NCBI RefSeq assembly: GCF_023218175.1
Contig: NZ_JALPTH010000003.1
Location: forward strand, 62,001 to 126,000
Length of the DNA stretch: 64,000 nt
Source of the DNA: Streptomyces lichenis
GTDB lineage: Bacteria; Actinomycetota; Actinomycetes; Streptomycetales; Streptomycetaceae
Reading direction: 5' to 3'
Made by a program: the position numbers and the translations under genes. Under the pieces are notes generated by a model. That model ran no database searches. It had not been told where the DNA came from and saw nothing but the letters and a program-made list of their open reading frames with translations. Below are positions 42,605-51,062 of this stretch, in pieces. Position 1 is the stretch's first letter. The number at the start of each line of letters is the position of its first letter.

Positions 42605-44893
42605 GTGAACGGAACCCCCGAAGGACCGGCAGCCGCGGCGGGCCCACCGTCCGGTATCACCCATGGGCCTGTGACCGAGCGTGACGAAACCGCGGAGGGG
42701 GTGCGGTACGCGGCGGAGACCGCCCGCTACCGCGACGCCCGCGACGCCTCAGCCGCCCGGGTGGCCGGTGCGACCGCCTCCGTCACCGGCATCGCCACCG
42801 GTACGTACACCGGCGCCGGACCGACGCCGCCGGTCGCGGGATCCGGCGCACACGGGGCGCCCGACGGCCGCGCGGCCCCCGGCGCGTACGACCTGATGGA
42901 CCTCGACCCCTGCGAGCTGCTGGACCTCGACCCGGGGGACCCCCGGGAGCCCGGCCCGTACGCCCCCAGGGACACCGGCCCGTACGACTCCCGGGGCCTC
43001 GATCCGTACGACTGCCTGGACCTCGATCCGGCGTACCCGGCACGGCATCCCGGCACCTGCGACCCCTCGGCGCCCGGCGCCCATGACCCCTCCCGGCCCG
43101 GCGGCCATGGTCCCTCGGTCTCCGGCGGCCATGACGCGCCGACCCCGGCCGCCGCCGGCGGGTACGAGCCGGAGGAACTCGCCGACTACCGGGCCGCCTT
43201 CGCCGCGGCGCACCTCGCGATGGCCCTGCTGGACCCGGAGGGGCTGGTGGTGAGCGCCAACGGGGCGCTGGCCGCGGTGCTGGGCAGCGATCCGGTGTCC
43301 CTGCGCGACCAGCCCGCGGCCGAGCTGCTGGACCTCGGCTCCGACGCCCGCACCCGGCGCGCCTACCGCGAGGTGCTGCGCGGCGAACGGTCCCGCTTCC
43401 GCTGCACCCGGCGGCTCAAGCACCCCGACGGACGCTCGCTCTGGGCGGAGATCACCGTCTCCCCGATGCCCCGCTCCCAGGGCGTACTGCTCTCCCTCAC
43501 CGACGTCAGCGACCGCCGCCGGCTCCAGGCCCGGCTGCGCCACCTCCAGATGCACGACCCGGTGACCCGGCTGCCCAACCGGACGCTCTTCTTCGAGCGG
43601 CTGACCAGCGCGCTCGAACGGTCGGCGTACGAGGGCTACGACGACGGGGGCACCGGCCGGATCGGGCTGTGCTACCTCGACCTGGACGGCTTCAAGGCGA
43701 TCAACGACACCCTGGGCCACCGGGTCGGCGACCGGCTGCTGGCGGCCGTCGCCTCCCGGCTCAACGAGTGCGCGGACAGCGACGGTTACGCGCGCGGTGG
43801 CAACGGCCATCTGGTGGCCCGGCTCGGCGGGGACGAGTTCGCCATCCTGGTGGAGGACTCCACCGGCACCGACCAGCTCGCCGAGCTGGCCGGTGCCGTA
43901 CTGGCCGCCGTACAGCGGCCGTTCGACCTCGCCGGGCAGCGGCTGTCGGTCTCCGCGTCCATCGGGGTGGTCGAGCGGGCCGCCGCCGGCTCCACCGTGA
44001 ACGGGCTGATGCAGGCCGCCGACACCACGCTGTACTGGGCCAAGGCCGACGGCAAGGCCCGCTGGACCCTGTTCGACCCCGAGCGCAACGCCCACCGGAT
44101 GACCCGGCAGGCCCTCTCCTCCACCCTGCGGCCCGCGGTCGACCGGGGCGAGTTCGCGCTGGAGTACCAGCCGCTGGTCGGTCTGGCGGACGGAGCGGTG
44201 CACGGGGTGGAGGCGCTGGTGCGCTGGAACCACCCGCAGTTCGGCGCGCTACCGCCGAATCGGTTCATCGGTATCGCCGAGGAGGACGGCTCGATCGTGC
44301 AGCTCGGCCGCTGGATCCTGCGTACCGCCTGCCGCCAGGCGAGGGCGTGGCAGCGGGACCATCCGACCGACCGGCCGCTGTTCATGAGCGTCAATGTGGC
44401 GGTCCGCCAGGTGTGGGACTCCGACCTGGTCGCGGATGTCGCCGAGATCCTGGAGGAGACCGGGCTGCCGCCGCGGCTGCTGCAACTGGAGCTGACCGAG
44501 TCGGACGTGATGGGCTCGGCCGGCCGGCCGTTGCAGGCCCTCCAGGCGCTCAGCGACATGGGGGTGCGGATCGCCATCGACGACTTCGGCACCGGGTACT
44601 CCAACCTGGCCTACCTCAGCCGGCTGCCGGTCTCCGGGCTGAAGCTGGACGGCTCCTTCGTACGCGGCTTCCAGGACGAGGAGCACCCCAACCGGGCCGA
44701 CGAGGTGATCGTGGAGACCCTGGTGGGGCTGGCGCACCGGCTCGGACTGACCGTCACCGCGGAGTGCGTGGAGACCGCGGGGCAGGCGGCGCGGCTGCGC
44801 CGGATCGGCTGCGACACCGGCCAGGGCTGGCTGTACTCGCGGGCGGTGGCCCCGGATCGGATCGCCGCGCTGATCGGCGCGGCGGCGAGCTGA
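42605..44893 (+). CDS. cdgA: PAS-GGDEF-EAL c-di-GMP cyclase/phosphodiesterase, CdgA-like
   Basis: Synthesises and/or hydrolyses c-di-GMP, the ligand controlling BldD. 762 residues from GTG 42605, which has GGGAG upstream; the open frame begins at 42431 but that part lacks conservation. Domains: a low-complexity N region with repeated DLDP motifs (about 75-160), PAS (about 188-300, RAAFAAAHLAMALLDPEGLVVSANGALAAVLG), GGDEF (LGGDEFAILVED, residues 408-412, intact; no RxxD inhibitory site precedes it), EAL (VEALVRW at 536, DDFGTGYSNLAYLS). Both catalytic signatures are intact. In S. coelicolor I recall the GGDEF-EAL gene in this neighbourhood as cdgA (a BldD target). Confidence 0.75.
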   Translation: MNGTPEGPAAAAGPPSGITHGPVTERDETAEGVRYAAETARYRDARDASAARVAGATASVTGIATGTYTGAGPTPPVAGSGAHGAPDGRAAPGAYDLMDLDPCELLDLDPGDPREPGPYAPRDTGPYDSRGLDPYDCLDLDPAYPARHPGTCDPSAPGAHDPSRPGGHGPSVSGGHDAPTPAAAGGYEPEELADYRAAFAAAHLAMALLDPEGLVVSANGALAAVLGSDPVSLRDQPAAELLDLGSDARTRRAYREVLRGERSRFRCTRRLKHPDGRSLWAEITVSPMPRSQGVLLSLTDVSDRRRLQARLRHLQMHDPVTRLPNRTLFFERLTSALERSAYEGYDDGGTGRIGLCYLDLDGFKAINDTLGHRVGDRLLAAVASRLNECADSDGYARGGNGHLVARLGGDEFAILVEDSTGTDQLAELAGAVLAAVQRPFDLAGQRLSVSASIGVVERAAAGSTVNGLMQAADTTLYWAKADGKARWTLFDPERNAHRMTRQALSSTLRPAVDRGEFALEYQPLVGLADGAVHGVEALVRWNHPQFGALPPNRFIGIAEEDGSIVQLGRWILRTACRQARAWQRDHPTDRPLFMSVNVAVRQVWDSDLVADVAEILEETGLPPRLLQLELTESDVMGSAGRPLQALQALSDMGVRIAIDDFGTGYSNLAYLSRLPVSGLKLDGSFVRGFQDEEHPNRADEVIVETLVGLAHRLGLTVTAECVETAGQAARLRRIGCDTGQGWLYSRAVAPDRIAALIGAAAS

Positions 44894-44923
44894 GGCCCGT
44901 ACGGCGTCCCCTGATGCGAGTCG

Positions 44924-44956
44924 CCCGCCCGGCCCGGGGGTGAGGAGCCGGGCGGG
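44924..44956. terminator. Bidirectional terminator between the c-di-GMP gene and the chitinase
   Basis: CCCGCCCGGC (44924-44933) pairs with GCCGGGCGGG (44947-44956) around a 13-base loop, between convergent genes. Confidence 0.6.
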
Positions 44957-45017
44957 GCGGGCGGGTCAGCGGGCCGCCGGGGTGGCGGCCGGTGGGGTGG
45001 CGGTCGGTGGGGTCAGG

Positions 45018-46730
45018 TCAGCAGGCGCCGAGGTCCTGCCAGACCCCCCAGTCGCCGGTGGTGCCGGGCTCCTCACCCTTCGTCCACCACTTGGCCTTCC
45101 AGGTACGGCCCTTGTGGGAGACCTGGGTGCCGCCGGTGTACTCGGTGGCCGGCTTCCAGGCCGCCGCCGCGCAGCCGGTCGGCTGGGTGGAGGTGGGGGT
45201 CGGCGTGGGAGTCGGGGTGGGGGTGGGAGTCGGGGTGGGGGTAGGAGTGGGGGTCGGGGTCGGGTCGGGGGTGGTGCCGAGGGCGGCCACGATCTCGTTG
45301 AGCAGGGTGGTGCGGTCGTCCAGCCCGATCAGCGAGTACATCATCGCGCCGGCCAGACCGCGGCTGCGCCCGTACTCCGCGCGGGCCTGGATCGCCCGCT
45401 TGTCCAGGCCGGTGAAGAACTCCCCGTCCTTGTGGAAGTACGCGGCCTTCGCCTCGTCGTCCCAGAAGGTGGTGGCCGGGTTGTCGACGATGCCGCCGAG
45501 CTCCTTGTAGTGCGCGATACCGGCCTGCTGGCTCAGCGGGCGGGCGGCGGAGCCGCCGGTCGCGGGCTGGCCGAGGCCGTTCCTCGCCCCGGCCGGGACG
45601 CCCTTCCAGCCGCGGTAGTAGAACTCGTAGCCCAGGGTCAGCTTGTTGGCGGGGAAGCCGCCGGTGACACCGTAGGCGGGGTTGCCGTCGAGGTAGGCGT
45701 CGATGGCGTTGTCCACCGAGTACTTCTGGGTGCCGGGCTTGACGGGGTCGGTCGGGTCGGAGGCCGGCGAGTACAGCGGGGACTGGTGGTACGCGGGCCC
45801 GTCGCCGTCCCAGGCGCCGTGCATGTCGTACGTCATGATGTTCGCGTAGTCGAGGTACGCGCCGATCTTGTCGGTCTCGATGTGCTTGATCTTGTCCTGG
45901 CCGGCCGGCAGAGCGGCGGTGAGCAGGTACTTCTTGCCGCCGTTGGCCGCGCCGTAGGCGTCGAGCTGCTTGCGGAACTCGGCGAGCAGCAGGGTGAAGT
46001 TCTGCTTGTCCTCGGGGCCGTAGTGGTTGCCGAGGTGGCCGTCGGGCGAGCCCGGGTACTCCCAGTCGACGTCGATGCCGTCGAAGATGCCGGCGGCGGT
46101 GCCGGGGCCGCCGAAGCCGCCCTCCACCGGCAGGTCGCCCTGGATGTACTGCTTGACGCAGGAGGAGACCAGCTTCTTGCGGCCGGCGTCGGTCTTGGCC
46201 GCGTCGTGGAAGTACTTGGAGTAGGTCCAGCCGCCCAGTGAGATGTTGATCTTCAGCTTGGGGTACTTGGCCTTCAGTTCCTTGAACTGGTTGAAGACGC
46301 CGGTGATCGGCTGGTCCCACTTGTCGGCGACGCCGTCCACGCTGTCGGCCGCGCTGAAGGAGCGCTGGTAGTCGGCGTAGGAATCGCCCGCGCCGTCACC
46401 GGCGTTGGGGTTGGCGTCGTCGCCGGCGGCCTTGTTGGCCATGAAGCAGGTGAGGTCGGTGGGGTGGATGTTGCCGAACGAGTAGTTGATGACGTCCAGT
46501 TTGCCGGCGATGCCCCGGGTGTCGAGGTGCTTGGGGTAGAAGGCGTTGCCGTAGATGCTCCACTGGTCGTAGTAGGCGATCTTCACCCCGCCGGAGGCGG
46601 GCGCGGCGGCGGCCCCGGCCTGCTGGGCGGACTGCGCGGAGGCGGTACCGGCTCCGGCGAAACCGGCCAGCGCGCCGGCGGCGAGCGCGGCGCCGGTCAG
46701 CGCGGCGATGAGGGGTCTGCGGTGGTGCAC
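45018..46730 (-). CDS. Secreted GH18 chitinase with C-terminal CBM5/12-type chitin-binding domain
   Basis: 570 residues from GTG 46730, preceded by GGAGG with six-base spacing. Signal peptide HRRPLIAALTGAALAAGALAGFAGAGTASAQ. GH18 barrel starts KIAYYDQWSIYGNAFYPK; substrate strand SLGGW; catalytic FDGIDVDWEYPG with Glu224, Asp222, Asp220; and MTYDMHGAWDG. A long Thr-Pro linker ((PT)n) joins a small aromatic domain CAAAAWKPATEYTGGTQVSHKGRTWKAKWWTKGEEPG, a CBM5/12. An exo/endo mode is not decidable here. The promoter carries two chitinase-type 12-bp direct repeats (46834-46861). Confidence 0.95.
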   Translation of the reverse strand: MHHRRPLIAALTGAALAAGALAGFAGAGTASAQSAQQAGAAAAPASGGVKIAYYDQWSIYGNAFYPKHLDTRGIAGKLDVINYSFGNIHPTDLTCFMANKAAGDDANPNAGDGAGDSYADYQRSFSAADSVDGVADKWDQPITGVFNQFKELKAKYPKLKINISLGGWTYSKYFHDAAKTDAGRKKLVSSCVKQYIQGDLPVEGGFGGPGTAAGIFDGIDVDWEYPGSPDGHLGNHYGPEDKQNFTLLLAEFRKQLDAYGAANGGKKYLLTAALPAGQDKIKHIETDKIGAYLDYANIMTYDMHGAWDGDGPAYHQSPLYSPASDPTDPVKPGTQKYSVDNAIDAYLDGNPAYGVTGGFPANKLTLGYEFYYRGWKGVPAGARNGLGQPATGGSAARPLSQQAGIAHYKELGGIVDNPATTFWDDEAKAAYFHKDGEFFTGLDKRAIQARAEYGRSRGLAGAMMYSLIGLDDRTTLLNEIVAALGTTPDPTPTPTPTPTPTPTPTPTPTPTPTSTQPTGCAAAAWKPATEYTGGTQVSHKGRTWKAKWWTKGEEPGTTGDWGVWQDLGAC

Positions 46731-46833
46731 GTACGGCCTCCGGGGGCGGGGGTGTTCAAGGCGGGGGGACCGGGGGGGACGGGAAGTGCGGTCCGGTGGA
46801 GGAAGATTGCCGCCGGGTGAACGGGCCGTCAAT

Positions 46834-46863
46834 GGTCCGAACCAAATGAGGACTAGACCATTC
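46834..46863 (-). promoter_or_regulatory. Chitinase-type 12-bp direct repeats / DasR-like elements
   Basis: On the minus strand TGGTCTAGTCCT and TGGTTCGGACCA are separated by four bases (plus coordinates 46850-46861 and 46834-46845). Both resemble the repeat TGGTCCAGACCT known from Streptomyces chitinase promoters and the DasR element core GGTCTAGACCA. They lie about 105-130 bases before the chitinase start. Confidence 0.8.
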
Positions 46864-46907
46864 GGGCAGGGAAACGCCTTGTCAGAAGCGTGGGGAGGTA
46901 AAGAAGA

Positions 46908-46938
46908 ACCGCCTGCCACCATCGGTGACAAGCGGTTT
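46908..46938 (-). terminator. Terminator after the luciferase-like oxidoreductase gene
   Basis: AACCGCCTGCCACC (46908-46921) pairs with GGTGACAAGCGGTT (46925-46938) at 12 of 14 positions with a 3-base loop. On the minus strand it is followed by CTTCTTTACC. It lies between the stop codon at 47007 and the chitinase promoter. Confidence 0.65.
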
Positions 46939-47006
46939 AAGGTTCACTTAGGGATCTTGTGCATCCGTTCCCGAGCGGGAACCACATCCTCTCAAATCGC
47001 GGCTGC

Positions 47007-48128
47007 TCAGTCGGCGTCCGGCAGCCCGTAGGCGTCCGCGATCAGCGCGTAGCTGCGCAGCTTGGCCTCCGTCCCGTGCACGTTCGAGGTGATCATCAAC
47101 TCGTCGGCGCCGGTGCGCTTCCGGAGGTCGTCCAGCCCGGCCCGTACCTCTCCGGGGGTCCCGTACACCACGTTGGCGAGCCAGCCGTCGACGAAGTCGC
47201 GCTCGACGTCGCTGAAGGGGTACGCCTCGGCGTCCTCGGGGGTGGGGACCAGACCGGGGCGGCCGGTGCGCAGCCGGATCATGGAGAGCGCCCCGGTCAG
47301 CACCTCCCGGCGGGCCTCCCGCTCGTCCTCCGAGGCGAAGGCGGAGACCCCGATCAGCGCGTACGGGGTGTCCAGCAGCGCGGACGGACGGAAGGACTCC
47401 CGGTACAGGTCCAGCGCGGGGATGGTGTTGCGGGCCGAGAAGTGGTGGGCGAAGGCGAACGGCAGCCCCAGCTCGCCGGCCAGTTGGGCGCTGAACCCGG
47501 AGGAGCCGAGCAGCCAGACCGGGGGCCGGCCGTTCGGTCCCTGCACCGGTCCGGGCACGGCGTGGATACGGGAGTAGGGGTGCCCGTCCGGGAAGTCGTC
47601 GTCCAGGAAGCGGACCAGCTCGGCGAGTTGCTGCGGAAAGTCCTCCGCACCCTCGCGCAGCCGGTCGGTGCGGCGCAGGGCGGCGGCGGTGGCGCCGTCG
47701 GTGCCGGGGGCGCGGCCGAGGCCCAGGTCGACGCGGCCGGGGGCCATCGCCTCCAGGGTGCCGAACTGCTCGGCGATGACCAGCGGGGCGTGGTTGGGCA
47801 GCATCACGCCGCCCGAGCCGAGCCGGATGCGCCGGGTGTGGGCGGCCAGATGGGCCAGGATCACCGCCGGGGAGGAGGAGGCGACCCCGGGCATGGAGTG
47901 GTGCTCGGCGACCCAGTGGCGGTGGAACCCCCGCCGCTCGGCCAGCCGGGCGAGCGCGACGCTGGTCTCCAGGGCCCGGGTGGCGGTGGACCCGCTGCCC
48001 ACGGTGACCAGGTCGAGCACCGACAAGGGCACGGGCGCGGAGCCCCGTACGGCGCCCCGGATGCCGCCTGGGCCCCGCGCCTCTTCTCGCCGGTCTCGCC
48101 CTTCTCGCCTGGTGTCGTCGTCGGTCAC
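47007..48128 (-). CDS. LLM-class (bacterial luciferase-like) flavin-dependent oxidoreductase
   Basis: 373 residues from GTG 48128, preceded by GGAGG. TIM-barrel flavin protein: PLSVLDLVTVGSGSTATRALETSVALARLAERRGFHRHWVAEHHSMPGVASSSPAVILAHLAAHTRRIRLGSGGVMLPNHAP, the WVAEHH motif of the luciferase-like MsnO8 subgroup, and VDLGLGRAPGTD. Substrate unknown; this subgroup includes many uncharacterised FMN/F420-type enzymes, and the AEHH motif favours FMN. Its 3' side abuts the chitinase promoter region. Confidence 0.88.
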   Translation of the reverse strand: MTDDDTRREGRDRREEARGPGGIRGAVRGSAPVPLSVLDLVTVGSGSTATRALETSVALARLAERRGFHRHWVAEHHSMPGVASSSPAVILAHLAAHTRRIRLGSGGVMLPNHAPLVIAEQFGTLEAMAPGRVDLGLGRAPGTDGATAAALRRTDRLREGAEDFPQQLAELVRFLDDDFPDGHPYSRIHAVPGPVQGPNGRPPVWLLGSSGFSAQLAGELGLPFAFAHHFSARNTIPALDLYRESFRPSALLDTPYALIGVSAFASEDEREARREVLTGALSMIRLRTGRPGLVPTPEDAEAYPFSDVERDFVDGWLANVVYGTPGEVRAGLDDLRKRTGADELMITSNVHGTEAKLRSYALIADAYGLPDAD

Positions 48129-48510
48129 CGGTGTGGCCCTCCTGCGCGGAAATCTCGTACCGGGGAGATAACAGGAGGGTGTCTCCGGTTATTCCCGGGT
48201 TACTCCCGGGGGCGGGTGGGTGCCGGGGGGCGGGTGCCGGGGGGCGGGTGCCGCGCCGGTGGGCGCCGGGGGGGTGCCGCGGCGGTGGGCGCCGGGGGCG
48301 GAGAGCCGGACGGGCCCCTCCATGGCGGAGGGGCCCGTCACCCCGTGCTTCGACCGCCAGTCGTGGCGGCCCGCGTCAGTCCTGGCAGGCTCCGTCGGTC
48401 GCGACGGCCCGCGCCAGTCGCGGCGGCCCGCGCCAGTCCTGGCAGGCTCCGCCAGCCGTGGCGGCCCACGTCAGTCGCGGCGGACTCCGCCAGTCCCGGC
48501 GCGGCACGCG
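48129..48510. other. 382-base spacer with two GC-rich repeat stretches and a terminator
   Basis: From 48129 it holds a short oxidoreductase leader, a patch of GGCGGGTGCCGGGG-type repeats (about 48210-48300), a terminator hairpin (48309-48339) and a 19-bp tandem array (48357-48510) reaching the stop codon of the racemase-like gene. No coding capacity is supported. Confidence 0.65.
48309..48339 (-). terminator. Terminator after the racemase-like gene
   Basis: GACGGGCCCCTCC (48309-48321) pairs perfectly with GGAGGGGCCCGTC (48327-48339) around ATGGC. The 19-bp array lies between it and the gene's stop, so the array would be part of the 3' untranslated region. Confidence 0.75.
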
Positions 48511-48529
48511 TCAGTCGCGGCGGGCGAAC
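48357..48529. repeat. Tandem array of 19-bp units ending on the racemase stop codon
   Basis: Units of type (C/T)CAGTCGCGGCGGCCCGCG begin at 48357 and follow every 19 bp; a 21-bp unit precedes the last copy. Seven 19-bp units plus one of 21 bp reach 48510, and the terminal copy starting at 48511 is the stop codon and final codons of the racemase-like gene. Two subtypes (GGCGGCCCGCG and GGCAGGCTCCG ends) alternate partly. Confidence 0.8.
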
Positions 48530-49245
48530 AGTGCGCCGAGTTCGTCGGACCAGGCGCCGTGGCGTTCGGCGAGGCGGAGGCCCTCCCAGACGGTGACCTG
48601 GTTGGCGGTGAGCACGGGTTTGCCGACGGCGGACTCCAGGGCCGGCAGATGGCCGACGGTGCGCAGGGCGGTGCAGGGGACCAGGACGGCCCGGGCTTCC
48701 GGGTGGTCGGCGGCCCGGACCAGTTCGAGCAGGCGGTCGCCGTCCCAGCGGGCGGCCTCCGCGGCGGTGGCGACACCGGCCGCCCGGGTGGCGAGCACCT
48801 CCAGGCCGGCCTCTTGGAGGAAGGCGCCGAACCGGTCGGCGGCCTCCTGCGGGTAGATCGCGGCCACCGCCACCGACTTGGCGCCCACGGCGCGGGCGGC
48901 GTGGGCGAACCCGACGGCGGTGCTGGAGGCGGGCAGTCCGGCGGCCAGCGCGAGCGAGCGGACCTGCTCCTGGGCGCCCTCCCAGCCGGCGCCGAACGCG
49001 CCCCGGGTGCTCGCCCACACCACCGCCTCGGCACCGGAGAGCCGTAGCTCCTCCATCCCGTCCGCGAGCCGGCCGGTGGTGCCGGCCTCCACCGCCCCGG
49101 CCACGCCGCCGGCCGGCAGCCGGGCCGGGGTCTCCTCGGCGTCCGTGTGGACGACCGACACCCGGACGCCGGTGAGCAGCGTCTCCATCCGGGGGTAGTC
49201 GTCCTCGGCGGCATGCCCGGGATAGAGCAGTCCGACCGTCGTCAT
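48511..49245 (-). CDS. Asp/Glu racemase-superfamily protein (maleate isomerase/arylmalonate decarboxylase/EutA-like)
   Basis: 244 residues, start ATG 49245 preceded by AGGAGGGT. MTTVGLLYPGHAAEDDYPRMETLL opens the fold. The superfamily normally has two catalytic cysteines; here the first region reads VVWASTRGAFGAG (Ala/Ser-Thr instead of Cys-Thr), the second VLVPCTALRTVG keeps Cys. A single C-terminal Cys is the arylmalonate-decarboxylase pattern; ectoine-utilisation EutA belongs to the same superfamily. It is divergent from an EhuBCDA-type transporter, so an ectoine or related amino-acid role is possible; reaction unknown. Confidence 0.8.
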   Translation of the reverse strand: MTTVGLLYPGHAAEDDYPRMETLLTGVRVSVVHTDAEETPARLPAGGVAGAVEAGTTGRLADGMEELRLSGAEAVVWASTRGAFGAGWEGAQEQVRSLALAAGLPASSTAVGFAHAARAVGAKSVAVAAIYPQEAADRFGAFLQEAGLEVLATRAAGVATAAEAARWDGDRLLELVRAADHPEARAVLVPCTALRTVGHLPALESAVGKPVLTANQVTVWEGLRLAERHGAWSDELGALFARRD

Positions 49246-49518
49246 GTCACACCCTCCTGACCTTGGGGCCGCGCCCTGGGGGCGACCACCCCCATGGTGA
49301 CCGGGCGGGGCGGGCCGCCGGGCGCCCGTCCGGTGACGGTTGCCCAGGGTTCCCCCGGATAGTCCTGTGCACGCGCCGGGCGACCGCCGGGCACCGGGGG
49401 CGGAGAAGGGCGGAAAGAGGGGCGAAGGGGGCGCGGTTCGGGGGGCGAGGACACGGTCCGGTATCGGTGGGCCGCCCGGTGGGCATGGCGCGGAGTGGCC
49501 TTGGGTAGCCGCGCGCCC

Positions 49519-50406
49519 ATGGCTCGAACAGTTCGATCAGCCCTACGGGCGCCGTTGCGGCGGCGCGCTCTTCTGCTCTCCACCGCCGGTGCGTTGGGTG
49601 CCGTCGCGGCCACCGCCGGGTGCAGCCGGGTGGCGTCCGGGGACACCCTCGACCGGCTCAGATCCCAGGGCACCGTCCGCCTCGGCATCGCGGGCGAGGT
49701 GCCCTACGGATATGTGGACGAGCAGGGCGAGTTCACCGGCGAGGCGCCGGAACTGGCCAAGATCGTGTTCCGCCGGCTCGGTATCGCGGACGTACAGCCG
49801 GTCGCCACCGACTTCGCCTCCCTGATCCCCGGCCTCAACTCCCAGCAGTTCGACGTCGTCTCGGCCGGGATGTACATCACCAAGGAGCGGTGCGCGCAGG
49901 TCGTGTTCAGCGACCCCGAGTACCAGATGCTCGACGCGTTCGTGGTGCGCAAGGGCAATCCCAGGAGGCTGCGGTCCTACGAGGACGTGGTGCGCGCCGG
50001 GGCGAGGTTCGCCACCGGCACCGGCTACGCCCAGATCGGCTACGCCGTGGCGGCCGGGTACCCCGAGAAGGACATCGTCATTCTCCAGGACCAGGTGGCC
50101 GGGTTGAACGCGGTGGAGTCCGGCCGGGTCGACGTCTTCGCGGGCACCGCGCTGACCGCCCGCGAGGTGGTGCGCAAGAGCTCCCGGGCCGAGGCGACCG
50201 AGGCCTTCGCGGCGGTCGTGGACGGGGAGAAGCGGGTGGACGCGGGCGGCTTCGCCTTCCGGCCCACCGACTCCGCGCTGCGGGACGCCTTCAACACCGA
50301 GCTGCGGAAGATGCGGAAGAGCGGCGAACTCTTCCGTGTGATGAAGCGGTTCGGGTTCACCAGGGACGAGATGACGACGCTCACCGCCGAGGAGCTGTGC
50401 CGATGA
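49519..50406 (+). CDS. ehuB: Amino-acid/ectoine ABC transporter substrate-binding lipoprotein (EhuB-like)
   Basis: 295 residues from ATG 49519 (GTG 49495 is an upstream alternative; neither has a strong ribosome site). Signal with lipobox TAGC. Class of polar-amino-acid binding proteins: LRSQGTVRLGIAGEVPYGYVDEQGEFTGEAPELAKIVFRRLGI, then FASLIPGLNSQQFDVVSAGMYITKERCAQVVFSDPEYQ. The four-gene order binding protein, two permeases, ATPase and the sequence type correspond to the ectoine/hydroxyectoine EhuBCDA group. Stop overlaps the permease start (ATGA). Confidence 0.85.
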   Translation: MARTVRSALRAPLRRRALLLSTAGALGAVAATAGCSRVASGDTLDRLRSQGTVRLGIAGEVPYGYVDEQGEFTGEAPELAKIVFRRLGIADVQPVATDFASLIPGLNSQQFDVVSAGMYITKERCAQVVFSDPEYQMLDAFVVRKGNPRRLRSYEDVVRAGARFATGTGYAQIGYAVAAGYPEKDIVILQDQVAGLNAVESGRVDVFAGTALTAREVVRKSSRAEATEAFAAVVDGEKRVDAGGFAFRPTDSALRDAFNTELRKMRKSGELFRVMKRFGFTRDEMTTLTAEELCR

Positions 50407-51062
50407 CCGCCGGACTCTGGGAGACCTGGGTGCTGCCCGGCATCTGGATCACCGTGCAACTGCTCGTCTACAGCGCGGCGCTGGCCGCCGTGGTGGCCTT
50501 CGGTGTCGGGCTGGCCCGCACCCACCGCTCCCGGCTGGTGCGCTTCCTGGCCACCGCGTACACCGAGGTCTTCCGCGGCACCTCCGCGCTGATCCTGATG
50601 TTCTGGCTGTTCTTCGTGGTGCCGCCGCTGCTGGGCTGGCAGCTGGTGCCGATGTGGGCGGCGGTGCTCGCGCTCGGACTGTCCTACGGGGCGTACGGGG
50701 CGGAGATCGTCCGCGGGGCGGTGGGCGCCGTGGCACCGGCCCAGCGCGAGGCGGGGGTCGCGCTGAGCTTCACACCCTGGCAGCGGACCCGGCTGATCGT
50801 GCTGCCGCAGGCGGTGCCGGAGATGATCCCGCCGTTCTGCAACCTGCTGGTCGAGCTGCTGAAGGGCACCGCGCTGGTGTCGCTGCTCGGGGTGGGCGAT
50901 GTGTCGTTCGCGGCCTATCTGGTGCGGCTGGCGACCCAGGAGAGCGCCCAGATCTACACGATCATCCTGGTGGTCTACTTCCTGATCTCGCTGGTGATCA
51001 CCCGTTCCATGAAGGCGCTGGAACGCCGGACCAAGGCCAATCTGGGGGTGGTGGCCAAGTGA
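50403..51062 (+). CDS. ehuC: Ectoine/amino-acid ABC transporter permease (EhuC-like)
   Basis: 219 residues, HisM-type inner-membrane permease with about five membrane segments. The EAA loop, contact site for the ATPase, is visible: EIVRGAVGAVAPAQREAGVALSFTPWQRTRLIVLPQAVPEMIP. Starts by ATGA overlap with ehuB and ends by GTGA overlap with ehuD, a fully coupled operon. Confidence 0.88.
   Translation: MTAGLWETWVLPGIWITVQLLVYSAALAAVVAFGVGLARTHRSRLVRFLATAYTEVFRGTSALILMFWLFFVVPPLLGWQLVPMWAAVLALGLSYGAYGAEIVRGAVGAVAPAQREAGVALSFTPWQRTRLIVLPQAVPEMIPPFCNLLVELLKGTALVSLLGVGDVSFAAYLVRLATQESAQIYTIILVVYFLISLVITRSMKALERRTKANLGVVAK

Noticed and set aside
48357..48529. Possible CRISPR-like array
   Set aside because: Units are contiguous 19-bp tandem copies without unique spacers, and no cas genes are nearby. 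The Cas4-like nuclease at 34588 also has no CRISPR array with it.
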